From Selenomonadaceae bacterium (lineage in GTDB: Bacteria > Bacillota > Negativicutes > Selenomonadales > Selenomonadaceae): a stretch of DNA of 36,193 bases. The number at the start of each line of letters is the position of its first letter. Position 1 is the stretch's first letter. Below the pieces are notes generated by a model. The model saw nothing but the letters and a program-made list of their open reading frames with translations, made no database searches and had not been told where the DNA came from. The translations under genes were made by a program, and so were the position numbers. This document shows positions 1 to 7,884 of this stretch, piece by piece. The DNA lies in the NCBI GenBank assembly GCA_017477125.1, contig JAFUXN010000081.1, forward strand, positions 1 to 36,193, written 5' to 3'.

Positions 1-600
1 ACATAAATATTTTTTAGGGCGTTGAGGGACGGGAGAGCGGAACAAAAAACGGGGCGCCCGCCTACGGTGCCGGCGGCTCGCCCCTGCCCTCTTCGGGCTG
101 ATAAAAAATTTTTGGGTGACGTTGAGCGAGCGGGGAACGGAGCGAAAAGCGGGGCGCCCGCCTTTGGTGTCGGCGGCTCGCCCCTCCGTCCTTAGCACGG
201 ATACAAACATAAATATTTTTTAGGGCGTTGAGGGACGGGAGAACGGGACAAAGAACGGGGCGCCCGCCTTCCGAAGCCGGCGGCTCGCCCCCATCTTCAA
301 CCGCCACCTCCCATTGATTTCTACCTACAAAATTTTTTTAGTGACGTTGAACATGCGGAGGGACGCATAAATAATTTTTTAGGGACACAGAAAACCGGAG
401 CGCGCCGCCCCGCGATTAGGCGGGCGCTCCTATCTTCAACCGCCACCTCCCATTGATTTCTAACCACAAAATTTTTTAGTGACGTTGAACATGCGGAGGG
501 ACGCATAAATAATTTTTTAGGGACGCAGGAAACCGGAGCGCGCCGCCCCGCGAACTGGCGGGCGCTCACATCTTTAATCGCCATCCCTCAACAGCGAAGA
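1..600. repeat. Cluster 1 of GC-rich hairpin repeats (gene-free region)
   Basis: This stretch holds five copies of an imperfect GC-rich hairpin and no credible gene. Forward copies lie at 51-84, 151-184 and 257-291. Each has an outer arm GGGGCG pairing with CGCCCC, a small internal loop, an inner arm CCGCC or CGCC pairing with GGCGG, and a variable 8-10-nt loop. Two inverted copies lie at 397-430 and 535-567, with outer arms GGAGCGC and GCGCTCC. Spacing is about 100 bp for forward copies and 138 bp for inverted ones. Between hairpins sit AT-rich tracts (AAATATTTTTTAGGG type) and a GTTGAGGGACGG-like word. Bases 1-61 recur at about 207-267. The open frames here just translate the repeat and look non-coding. 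The function is unknown. The same family recurs at 16.96-17.16 kb and 23.17-23.65 kb. Confidence 0.85.
293..570. repeat. Tandem duplication of a 139-bp unit carrying one inverted hairpin each
   Basis: Bases 293-431 and 432-570 are near-identical direct copies. Both begin ATCTTCAACCGCCACCTCCC, continue through GTGACGTTGAACATGCGGAG, and end with the inverted-orientation hairpin (397-430 and 535-567). The copies differ by a few substitutions and small indels, for example in the T-run length and in the hairpin loop (GATTA against GAACT). A third start of the unit may be present at 571 (ATCTTTAATCGCC) but is degenerate. The duplication looks recent and shows that the hairpin and its AT-rich flank move or amplify as one unit. 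Confidence 0.85.
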
Positions 601-640
601 ACGATCGGAACGCCCATCGAGCGCGATTATTTTTTTCCGA

Positions 641-669
641 TTTACTTTTCTACCGCCATGGTGTATTAT
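641..669 (+). promoter_or_regulatory. Putative sigma-A promoter of the lptF operon
   Basis: TTTACT at 641-646 and TATTAT at 664-669 are separated by 17 bp, a good housekeeping-sigma match. It would start transcription about 48 nt before the lptF ATG. It lies just past the hairpin cluster and is the only convincing promoter between position 600 and the gene. Predicted from sequence only. Confidence 0.55.
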
Positions 670-723
670 ATCCAATGAGTTTTTATCGGCTCGATCAATT
701 TTTTTGTCGACGGGAGCAATTTC

Positions 724-1818
724 ATGGGGATTAGAATCTTAGATAAGTATATCTTCCGCGAGGTCGTTGTCGCTTTCCTTTTCGGCATCTGCGCTTTCTC
801 CGCCGTCTTCATCGGCTCCGGTACCCTTTTCAAGATCGCTCGATACATCACCGATTACGGCGCGTCGTTCACCTCCGTCGTTAAAATTTTTGTCTACGGG
901 CTGCCCGCCATCATCATGTGGACCTTCCCCATGTCTATGCTGCTCGCCTCGCTGCTAACCTTCGGACGTCTCTCGAGCTCGAGCGAGATCACTGCCATGA
1001 AGTCATGCGGCATCGGCTTCGGACGCATCGCCGCACCCGCCATCTTCCTCGGGCTGGTCGTCAGTGTCTGCGCCATCCTCTTCAATGAGCACATCGTACC
1101 GTGGGCGAACTCCGCTTATAACAACGTCCTCTACTACGAGATTCAGGGCAATACCGAAATGAAGTCGCAGGATCACGTCATCGTCAAGGAAATTCACGAC
1201 GGCAAGATGCAACGTCTCGTCTACGCTCGAGAGTATGAGGCTCAAACCGAAACACTTCAGGGCGTCACCATGCAGGAGTTCAATGAGGACGGCAAGGTTA
1301 CCCACGTCGAGAACGCCGATTATGCCGAGTGGAAGGATAACACTTGGATCATGCACCGCGGCATGATCTATGACATATCCGAGGACGATCGCACTCATAC
1401 CATGCGTTTCGATAAACAAATCCTGCCCGTCAAGGCGAGCCCGCGCCAGATCGTTCGGGAGCAGAAGAAACCCGAGGAGCTCACGATGAAAGAGCTCAAG
1501 GCGCAGATCGCGATCATGAAAACGCAATACATCAACACCAGCAAGCTCGAAACAGAACTCTATCAACGAATTTCCGTGCCGCTGGCGAGTTTGATCTTCG
1601 CATTGATCGGAGTGCCGCTCGGCTTGCAACCGACGAGAAATTCATCGTCGATGGGCTTTGCGTTGAGCGTCATCATCATTTTCATCTACTACGCCGTCAT
1701 GACACTGGCGAATGCAATCGGACGAAGCGGAGCGCTCGCGCCCATGTACGCCGTCTGGATCCCGAATGTCATCGGATTGATATGCGGGATCGTGCTCGTG
1801 AGAAGGGCGTCGCAATAA
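724..1818 (+). CDS. lptF: LptF/LptG-family LPS export permease
   Basis: This 364-residue inner-membrane protein matches the YjgP/YjgQ (LptF/LptG) family, the transmembrane half of the ABC machine that extracts lipopolysaccharide and passes it to the LptA bridge. Three hydrophobic segments fall in residues 15-125. A soluble periplasmic jellyroll-type region fills about 130-270, and three more membrane segments close the protein (about 283-360). The N-terminal IRILDKYIFREV motif is typical of the family. The ATG follows GGGAG with 7 nt of spacing. A Firmicute-like neighbourhood carrying this gene implies an outer membrane. No lptA, lptB or lptC is in the window. The two downstream genes follow closely and are probably cotranscribed. 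I cannot separate LptF from LptG by eye; Negativicutes often have a single such protein. Confidence 0.85.
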   Translation: MGIRILDKYIFREVVVAFLFGICAFSAVFIGSGTLFKIARYITDYGASFTSVVKIFVYGLPAIIMWTFPMSMLLASLLTFGRLSSSSEITAMKSCGIGFGRIAAPAIFLGLVVSVCAILFNEHIVPWANSAYNNVLYYEIQGNTEMKSQDHVIVKEIHDGKMQRLVYAREYEAQTETLQGVTMQEFNEDGKVTHVENADYAEWKDNTWIMHRGMIYDISEDDRTHTMRFDKQILPVKASPRQIVREQKKPEELTMKELKAQIAIMKTQYINTSKLETELYQRISVPLASLIFALIGVPLGLQPTRNSSSMGFALSVIIIFIYYAVMTLANAIGRSGALAPMYAVWIPNVIGLICGIVLVRRASQ

Positions 1819-1843
1819 AATTTTCCAAAGGAGAGACATCACC

Positions 1844-2587
1844 ATGAATTTCTTTGAGATGGTCAAGAAGTGGACCGTCAACGACTATCGCACCCAAGGC
1901 ATCAAGTCCGAGGTAATCATCGACATGTTGATCTCGGAGTTCGTCGAGGAGATTGTTGCCTACGGTCTGGGCATCGACGTCAATGAGAAGTCGAAGATTA
2001 AATTGCTCGCCAAGGAGTTCCCCATCAAGCTCGGGGAGAAGTACATCAAGAATGCGAAGGCATCATATCTGTTGAGCGACGAGATCAATAAGAAACTGTA
2101 CTTGACGGAGCTCAACACCAACGCTTGGAACTTCCCGGGCAGAGACGATCGCGAACAGTTGACTTCGTTGGTCAATGCCGCTGACGACGGGGTCAATCGA
2201 TTGTGGGATTTCTTCTTCAAAGTGCTCGATCGGCACATCAAACGCCCGACCGAGGAGAGCCGCAAATACTTTTACACGCTCCACAAGTTGATCGACGGGA
2301 TCGGGCTGTTGCCGAGCATGAAGATGAGCGAGCTCGAGAAGGAAATTCAACGCGCGTTCTCCGGCTACGTCCCGACCATCATCTATATCAGCATGCCGCC
2401 GATCGATACCGAGGAGAAATCATACAGCGACGGTCGAAAGTTGTACATGGTGATGCAGGTCATTCATCTCAAGACGCTGCTCGACAGCCGCGATGATTTT
2501 AACAAGTACATATCCGAAGACAAGACGGGCATCTGGGAGTCGACGCGAGAAATCCTCGATGAGATAATGATCCACGTCAAGAAGTGA
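1844..2587 (+). CDS. Conserved-looking cytoplasmic protein of unknown function
   Basis: This 247-residue protein is not one I recognise. It has no signal peptide and no membrane segment. It is rich in charged residues and predicted helical, with a Lys/Asp/Glu-rich composition (for example SEVIIDMLISEFVEEIVAYG near residue 30). The ATG follows AAAGGAGAGACATC with good spacing, so the start is secure. It begins 25 bp after lptF and ends 49 bp before the next unknown gene, so the three are probably one transcript. Codon use is ordinary for the region. A role tied to LPS export cannot be inferred from position alone. Confidence 0.7.
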   Translation: MNFFEMVKKWTVNDYRTQGIKSEVIIDMLISEFVEEIVAYGLGIDVNEKSKIKLLAKEFPIKLGEKYIKNAKASYLLSDEINKKLYLTELNTNAWNFPGRDDREQLTSLVNAADDGVNRLWDFFFKVLDRHIKRPTEESRKYFYTLHKLIDGIGLLPSMKMSELEKEIQRAFSGYVPTIIYISMPPIDTEEKSYSDGRKLYMVMQVIHLKTLLDSRDDFNKYISEDKTGIWESTREILDEIMIHVKK

Positions 2588-2636
2588 TTTGATGATGAGC
2601 AGTCATTGAACTTGCGCCTGTAAAGGAGTAATTGTT

Positions 2637-4685
2637 ATGGTTGAACAAGATACGAAGATCATATTTTGGGACAGGCACGAGACCGCACTGCTTATCGATC
2701 TGTGTGCGAAGGTGCGAGACGGCATCGTCAAGCGCGCCGACGGCATTGCACAGTTGTCCGGTAAATTGAGGCGCCGCGCGGAACTGATGGGGCGCAAGGT
2801 CGACGACGATTTCAGGAGCGTCCCGAGCTTGGCGGCTTATTATGCGATGGCGGAGTATCTTGTGACCGACGGGTTACGCGGCGATCCCGAAGCCGCTCCG
2901 ATCTTCACGTCTGTGTTTCGAACGTACGTCTCCGAGCCCGACGAGTTCAAGAAGATACTCGACGAAGCGGAACGCCAATGCCAACGCAAGATATTCGACT
3001 TCGACACGCATGAAGTGATCAAGATGATAGAGGCGTCGGCAAAATTGTCGAGGAAGTACACGGTCAACGATGCCGCCGAAAATCTTGCGCAGGTGTTTCA
3101 AGAGTACGCTCGACGTCGAGAGATCGTTGACGGTGATCTGTCGAGAGACACGGCGTCGATTGCCAAGAAGCTGGTGACGATCGACGGCATACGTCGCGGG
3201 CGTCAGACGGATTCGGCGCCTCCGCGGGAAGTGTTTCTCGTCAAGCTCTACAGGAATGATCCCGACAAGTTCAACGCGCTGTTGGTCGAGGCGAACAAGG
3301 CATTGGGGATCGAAACTTCGTTGCCGCCGCCCGAGCTGTTGATAAGCATACTCAAGCGGTACTTCTCGAACGGTTTCAAGTACACGTCGGCGATCGCGCT
3401 CAAGCAGATGCATCGATACATCGACGAGGATCAGATCAGGGAGATCACCGACGAGCAATTGATCGGCGCGCTCAAGGAGATCACGGTTGAGTTCGGCGAA
3501 AAATTGTTCCTGCCCTACACTCCCGAACAGCAACAGTTGATCGACGAGGTACGGGCGACGGTTGAGGATTTGTTTGACCGGGGTTATTCGTGCGTGTACG
3601 TCGAGAAGGTATTCGAGCGGTATGCGGATCGGCTGGCGGAGGAGCTCAACATCAGTGCGGTGGTCGATCTGATGGAGCGGCAGGGTTGGGAGAAGAATAT
3701 CCTGTCGCGGAGCACGCCCGACATCGCCGCCGACGTTCAAAAGTTCTTCCGCGAGATCGGCAGGCAGGTGTCGTATTTCGAGCTCGAGCGCGAGATGTGG
3801 TTCATCCCGTTCGAGAAGTTGAAGACGGCGGTGATCGCGTCGCCGCAGATTATATGCGTCAAGCCCGAGACGTACATGGACATTTCGGCGTTCCCGATCG
3901 ATGCCGAGACGCTCATCGAGGTCGAACAGTTTCTCAAACAAAATCTGCAATCGGTGCAGACGCTGTCGATTGAGGAATGTCGGCGGCTGGTCTGTCAACA
4001 TTTCCCGTCGATACGAAAGGCGACCGAGGGATTCACGACGGCGGGGTTCGGGAACATTTTGCGAGCGCTGTTCGGGCATGAGTTCTCGTTCAATCGGAAT
4101 ATGATCAGCGCGGCGTTTGAGATCGTGAGCAAGCGGCAACTGTTTGTGGACTTCTGCAATGAGCGCGAGAGGTTCACGCTCGATGAGCTGCAGACGTTTG
4201 CCGAGGAGATCAATTCGCAGATCGAGTTCAAGAGCGTGCGCAAGGTGGCGGTGCGCATCAGCGTCAATGATTTCATTCGACGGGATCAAATTCATTTCGA
4301 TGTGAAGGCGATTGATGATGTGCTCGACCGTCTCATTGATGATTGTCGATCGATCAAGAGTTTGTCGTTGCTGTTCAAACGGTTGCCTCCGATTGAGGGC
4401 TTCGAATGGAACGAGTACATTCTTGAGAGCTATCTGTTCTGCTTCAGCGAGAAGTTTGAGCTGATCAACTCGGTGTTCTCGAAATTGAGTTGGGGCGGCG
4501 CGGCGGGACGCAAATCGTTGAACTTGGTATTTGAGGACGTGGCGGAGAAAATCCTGGCGAAGTCCAAGCATTGGAAGGATCGGGAGACCGCGCTTGACCT
4601 GCTGGTGAGCGAGAAGATTTTGTTGCGTCGAGCGTTCAAGGACATCGATGAGGTGATCCGTCGGCTGAAGGCTGAAGACGAATGA
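2637..4685 (+). CDS. Large unknown protein with a Trp-rich helical N-terminal module
   Basis: This 682-residue soluble protein has no assignable function. The first 95 residues (FWDRHETALLIDLC, then a run with LRRRAELMG and DDDFRSV) form a compact helical module. I have the impression of having seen similar modules at the N-terminus of diverse Firmicute proteins, and it could be DNA-binding (Myb/trihelix-like), but that is a guess. The remainder reads as a succession of helical, winged-helix-like segments. One runs about 195-330 (PPREVFLVKLYRNDPDKF to IDEVRATVEDLFDRGYS), one about 340-470 and one about 485-680. No nuclease, ATPase or helicase motif is visible. The start ATG follows AAAGGAGTAATTGTT. 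A terminator lies 6 bp beyond the stop, so it closes the lptF transcript or marks a partial stop before galE. Confidence 0.7.
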   Translation: MVEQDTKIIFWDRHETALLIDLCAKVRDGIVKRADGIAQLSGKLRRRAELMGRKVDDDFRSVPSLAAYYAMAEYLVTDGLRGDPEAAPIFTSVFRTYVSEPDEFKKILDEAERQCQRKIFDFDTHEVIKMIEASAKLSRKYTVNDAAENLAQVFQEYARRREIVDGDLSRDTASIAKKLVTIDGIRRGRQTDSAPPREVFLVKLYRNDPDKFNALLVEANKALGIETSLPPPELLISILKRYFSNGFKYTSAIALKQMHRYIDEDQIREITDEQLIGALKEITVEFGEKLFLPYTPEQQQLIDEVRATVEDLFDRGYSCVYVEKVFERYADRLAEELNISAVVDLMERQGWEKNILSRSTPDIAADVQKFFREIGRQVSYFELEREMWFIPFEKLKTAVIASPQIICVKPETYMDISAFPIDAETLIEVEQFLKQNLQSVQTLSIEECRRLVCQHFPSIRKATEGFTTAGFGNILRALFGHEFSFNRNMISAAFEIVSKRQLFVDFCNERERFTLDELQTFAEEINSQIEFKSVRKVAVRISVNDFIRRDQIHFDVKAIDDVLDRLIDDCRSIKSLSLLFKRLPPIEGFEWNEYILESYLFCFSEKFELINSVFSKLSWGGAAGRKSLNLVFEDVAEKILAKSKHWKDRETALDLLVSEKILLRRAFKDIDEVIRRLKAEDE

Positions 4686-4690
4686 TAATG

Positions 4691-4728
4691 TGGCGCGCCG
4701 ACCGAGTGTCAGGGGCGCCAATTTTTTT
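4691..4728 (+). terminator. Rho-independent terminator between the unknown gene and galE
   Basis: TGGCGC (4691-4696) pairs with GCGCCA (4715-4720), with further inner C:G pairs, and is followed by A then seven Ts. The T-run directly abuts the galE ribosome-binding site, so galE expression either needs readthrough or a promoter I could not identify. Confidence 0.65.
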
Positions 4729-4742
4729 GAGGAGATGATTTC

Positions 4743-6110
4743 ATGTCAGTGTTGATATGCGGAGGCGCGGGCTACATCGGTTCGCATGCGGTGCGTCGGT
4801 TCATTGCCAACGGCGAGGACGTCATTGTGGTCGACAACCTTGAGACGGGGCATCGCGAGGCGCTCGATCCCGGCGTCAAGTTTTACGAGGGCGACATTCG
4901 AAATGCCGCGGTGCTCGACAAGATTTTCGAGGAGAACGAGATCGATGCGGTGATCCATTTTGCGGCGTATTCGCTCGTCGGCGAGAGCGTTGCCCGACCG
5001 CTGAAGTACTTCAACAATAATGTCGGGGGCATGCAATCGTTGCTTGAGGCGATGGTTCGTCACAACGTCGATAAGATTGTATTCAGCTCGACGGCGGCGG
5101 TGTACGGCGAGCCAAAAAAAATTCCGATCGAGGAGAATGATCCGACGCAGCCGACGAATCCCTACGGCGAGACGAAGTTGGCGATGGAGAAGATGATGCG
5201 TTGGGTTGATGGCGCCGACGGGATCAGATTTGTATCGTTGAGGTATTTCAATGCGGCGGGGGCGATGCCGGACGGCTCGATCGGCGAGGCGCACATGCAT
5301 GAGACGCATTTGATCCCGTTGATCCTGCAGGTGCCGTTGGGCAAGCGGGAGGCGATCACGATCTTCGGGACGGACTACCCGACGAAGGACGGCACATGCA
5401 TTCGAGATTATATTCATGTGCTCGACCTCGCCGACGCGCATTTGAGGGCGTTGAGCTACCTCCGTGCGGGCGGCGCGAGTGATATATTCAATCTTGGGAG
5501 CGGGACGGGCTTTTCGGTTAAGGAGATGATAGCGGCGGCGGAGAAGGTTACGGGTCAATCGATCAACGTGAAGTTGGGGAATCGTCGAGCGGGCGATCCC
5601 GCGGTGCTGGTTGCGTCGAGTGCGAAGGCGCGTCGGGAATTGGGTTGGACGCCGAAGTTCGATGATGTTGAGAAGATCATTGCCGACGCGTGGACGTGGC
5701 ATTGCGCTCACCCAAACGGGTATGTGGGGCTGAAGGTCGGGTTGAGAAATTCGGTCGAAGGGCGCTCGACGGAAGCGACGTCGGCGGTGGCGATGGGCAG
5801 CGGCAGTTTAAATGTGTTGTCGACGCCGTCGATGTTGGCGCTGATGGAGCGGGCGGCGAATGAGCTGGTCAACAGACACTTGCCGTTGGAGCAGACGAGC
5901 GTGGGGACGTCGCTCAACGTCGAGCACAAGGCGGCGACGCCGATCGGTTTAACGCTCCGCGCGGAGGCTGAACTGATCGCGATCGACGGACGGAAGTTGA
6001 CTTTCAAAGTACGGGCGTTTGACGAGCGGGAGGAGATCGGCGCAGGCACGCACGAGCGGTTCATCGTCAATCGGAAGAAGTTCCAAACGAAGGCGGACGA
6101 CAAGAAATGA
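4743..6110 (+). CDS. galE: UDP-glucose 4-epimerase fused to an FlK-type hotdog thioesterase
   Basis: This is a 455-residue two-domain protein. Residues 1-327 are a complete GalE of the short-chain dehydrogenase family, which interconverts UDP-glucose and UDP-galactose. It has the NAD motif GGAGYIGSH (7-15), the SST triplet (115-117), catalytic Tyr141 and Lys145, and the usual HPNGY end at 323-327. With no stop codon the frame continues into a hotdog thioesterase of the fluoroacetyl-CoA thioesterase type (about 328-455). Thr361, Glu369 and His395 keep the 8- and 26-residue spacing of the FlK Thr42/Glu50/His76 triad, and the closing GTHERFIVN motif is intact. GalE is normally about 330 residues and these thioesterases about 125 and separate. 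No ribosome-binding site precedes the in-frame GTG at the junction. The DUF1850 gene overlaps the stop by 4 bp. The purpose of the fusion is unknown. Confidence 0.9.
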   Translation: MSVLICGGAGYIGSHAVRRFIANGEDVIVVDNLETGHREALDPGVKFYEGDIRNAAVLDKIFEENEIDAVIHFAAYSLVGESVARPLKYFNNNVGGMQSLLEAMVRHNVDKIVFSSTAAVYGEPKKIPIEENDPTQPTNPYGETKLAMEKMMRWVDGADGIRFVSLRYFNAAGAMPDGSIGEAHMHETHLIPLILQVPLGKREAITIFGTDYPTKDGTCIRDYIHVLDLADAHLRALSYLRAGGASDIFNLGSGTGFSVKEMIAAAEKVTGQSINVKLGNRRAGDPAVLVASSAKARRELGWTPKFDDVEKIIADAWTWHCAHPNGYVGLKVGLRNSVEGRSTEATSAVAMGSGSLNVLSTPSMLALMERAANELVNRHLPLEQTSVGTSLNVEHKAATPIGLTLRAEAELIAIDGRKLTFKVRAFDEREEIGAGTHERFIVNRKKFQTKADDKK

Positions 6111-6568
6111 GCCGCGCATTAAAAATAATTTTGCTGTTTACAATGCCGATGATGTTGATCGGGTGCAATGTCTTCGGAAAAACTTTGATTGTAAAGGCGA
6201 TTGTTGATGAGCGGGAAGAAATGATAGAGGAGATGCCCGCGAAGGCAGGCATCTCCTTAAAGATCAAATTCATTCACTCGGTACAGAAGACGCCGGTCGA
6301 AGAGGATTTGGAGTTTGACGGCGCGGTTTGGATCGTGCATCGAACGCGATACAAGTCGCAGGGAGTGGGACTGCCATTCATGGAGTCGGACGGAGATTTT
6401 CGACGGGAAGGCGATTGGTTTGTGATGGACGGCATGGAGCGACGGATCGAGCGGTTGAGCCTTCGAACGGGGCTCGGCACTCAACTGACGCTCGAGCTCG
6501 ACGGCAAGGAGATCAAACTCTATGAGATGTTCGAGCCGGGCACTCGCATCGATCTCGTCGTCGAATAA
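6107..6568 (+). CDS. DUF1850 lipoprotein
   Basis: This 153-residue protein starts in an ATGA overlap with the galE-thioesterase stop, implying translational coupling. Its N-terminus is a lipoprotein signal with lipobox LIGC, the lipidated Cys at residue 20. The mature part carries the DUF1850 signature: a FIHSVQKTPVEE segment near residue 56 and a QGVGLPF segment near 85. DUF1850 proteins are often found with TAXI-type TRAP transporter genes, but no transporter gene is here. It is presumably anchored on the periplasmic side of a membrane. Molecular function unknown. Confidence 0.75.
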   Translation: MSRALKIILLFTMPMMLIGCNVFGKTLIVKAIVDEREEMIEEMPAKAGISLKIKFIHSVQKTPVEEDLEFDGAVWIVHRTRYKSQGVGLPFMESDGDFRREGDWFVMDGMERRIERLSLRTGLGTQLTLELDGKEIKLYEMFEPGTRIDLVVE

Positions 6569-6609
6569 AATTTTTTCATCGACGCCGCGCAATCGACAGA
6601 AAATTTTAT

Positions 6610-6638
6610 TGACAGGGCAATTCAATTGGTGTAAGATA
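6610..6638 (+). promoter_or_regulatory. Strong sigma-A promoter of gap
   Basis: A perfect -35 TTGACA (6610-6615), a 17-bp spacer and -10 TAAGAT (6633-6638) precede gap. The predicted start is about 73 nt before the ATG. The near-consensus match suits a highly expressed glycolytic gene. I see no clear CggR- or Rex-like operator in the leader. Confidence 0.8.
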
Positions 6639-6717
6639 AAAACCGTCTTAAGGATCGGTTCATCAAATTCTTAGACCCACTATCAAACTTCAACGCATAT
6701 AGGGAGGTATTTACACA

Positions 6718-7746
6718 ATGGCTGTCAAAGTAGCTATCAATGGTTTCGGACGTATCGGTCGCCTCGCATTCCGTCAGATGTTCGACGCAGAAGGCTATGA
6801 AGTCGTTGCAATCAACGATCTCACCAGCCCGAAGATGCTCGCTCACCTGCTCAAGTACGACACCGCGCAGGGCGGCTTCAGCGGCAAAATCGGCGAAGGC
6901 AAGCACACCGTCGAAGCAAAAGAGAACTCGATCGTGGTCGACGGCAAAGAGATCATCATCTATGCGATCAAAGATGCGAAAGAGATCCCCTGGGGCAAGC
7001 ACGAAGTTGACGTCGTCCTCGAGTGCACCGGCTTCTACACCAGCAAAGACAAAGCCTCCGCTCACCTCGAAGCAGGCGCAAAGAAAGTTGTCATCTCCGC
7101 TCCTGCGGGCAATGACCTCCCGACCATCGTTTACAACGTCAACCACAAGACCCTCACCCCGGACGTGAAAGTCCTCTCGGCGGCATCCTGCACCACCAAC
7201 TGCTTGGCGCCGATGACCCAGGCGCTCCACAAACTCGCTCCGATCCAGAGCGGCATTATGGCTACGATCCACGCCTACACCGGCGACCAAATGATCCTCG
7301 ATGGTCCGCAGCGTAAGGGCGACCTCCGCCGCAGCCGCGCAGGCGCATGCAACATCGTTCCGAACAGCACCGGCGCTGCAAAAGCTATCGGTCTCGTCAT
7401 CCCCGAGCTCAAAGGCAAACTCATCGGCGCAGCACAGCGCGTCCCGACCCCGACCGGCTCGACCACCCTTCTCTTCGCGGTTGTCAAAGGCGAAGTCACC
7501 AAAGAGCAGATCAACGATGCAATGAAGGCAGCGGCAAACGAGTCCTTCGGCTACAATGAGGAAGAGATCGTTTCCAGCGACATCATCGGCATGAAATTCG
7601 GTTCGCTCTTCGATGCAACCCAGACCATGGTCAGCCCGATCGGCGACGGCAACACCCTCGTCCAGGTCGTGTCCTGGTATGACAATGAGAACTCCTACAC
7701 CAGCCAGATGGTTCGCACCATCAAATACTTCGCAGAGCTGAAGTAA
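6718..7746 (+). CDS. gap: Glyceraldehyde-3-phosphate dehydrogenase, class I
   Basis: This 342-residue enzyme oxidises and phosphorylates glyceraldehyde 3-phosphate to 1,3-bisphosphoglycerate with NAD+ in the cytoplasm. The Rossmann motif INGFGRIGR is at 8-16 and the NAD-selecting Asp34 lies in INDLTS. The catalytic Cys158 is in SCTTNC, and the late WYDNENSY motif is intact. The ATG follows an eight-base AGGGAGGT ribosome-binding site. Codon use is strongly biased (CTC, GTC, CGT/CGC, AAA/AAG), as expected for a highly expressed gene, and quite unlike galE just upstream. It heads the glycolytic block gap, pgk-tpiA, gpmI. A hairpin terminator 60 bp past the stop probably lets gap be made in excess of the later enzymes. 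Confidence 0.97.
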   Translation: MAVKVAINGFGRIGRLAFRQMFDAEGYEVVAINDLTSPKMLAHLLKYDTAQGGFSGKIGEGKHTVEAKENSIVVDGKEIIIYAIKDAKEIPWGKHEVDVVLECTGFYTSKDKASAHLEAGAKKVVISAPAGNDLPTIVYNVNHKTLTPDVKVLSAASCTTNCLAPMTQALHKLAPIQSGIMATIHAYTGDQMILDGPQRKGDLRRSRAGACNIVPNSTGAAKAIGLVIPELKGKLIGAAQRVPTPTGSTTLLFAVVKGEVTKEQINDAMKAAANESFGYNEEEIVSSDIIGMKFGSLFDATQTMVSPIGDGNTLVQVVSWYDNENSYTSQMVRTIKYFAELK

Positions 7747-7807
7747 TTCAACTCGACCGACGCGCGGTTCGATTCGGATCGCAACAATTGAATAGAACAT
7801 GACTCTT

Positions 7808-7853
7808 GCGGTCCGGCTCTTCATAAATGTTGGGCCGGATCGCTTTTCGTTTC
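7808..7853 (+). terminator. Hairpin terminator between gap and pgk-tpiA
   Basis: GCGGTCCGGC (7808-7817) pairs with GCCGGATCGC (7834-7843) through ten pairs including one G:T, with a 16-nt loop. It is followed by TTTTCGTTTCT. No second promoter is evident before pgk-tpiA, so this is most likely a partial terminator that lowers downstream expression. Confidence 0.75.
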
Positions 7854-7884
7854 TAACTTCAACCGCATTGAGGAGGCTCGTTTC

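Noticed and set aside
62-584. Short frames in the first 600 bases encoding GRRAPV-like repeats
   Set aside because: They translate the hairpin repeats, recur with each copy and lack ribosome-binding sites.
2874-4721. A 615-codon - strand frame opposite the large unknown gene
   Set aside because: The + strand frame has a good ribosome-binding site, fits the operon and has normal protein composition; the antisense frame is Leu/Arg-rich and reads through a terminator.
5728-6110. Independent translation of the thioesterase from the GTG at 5722
   Set aside because: There is no purine-rich site upstream of that GTG, whereas the fused frame is continuous and well supported.
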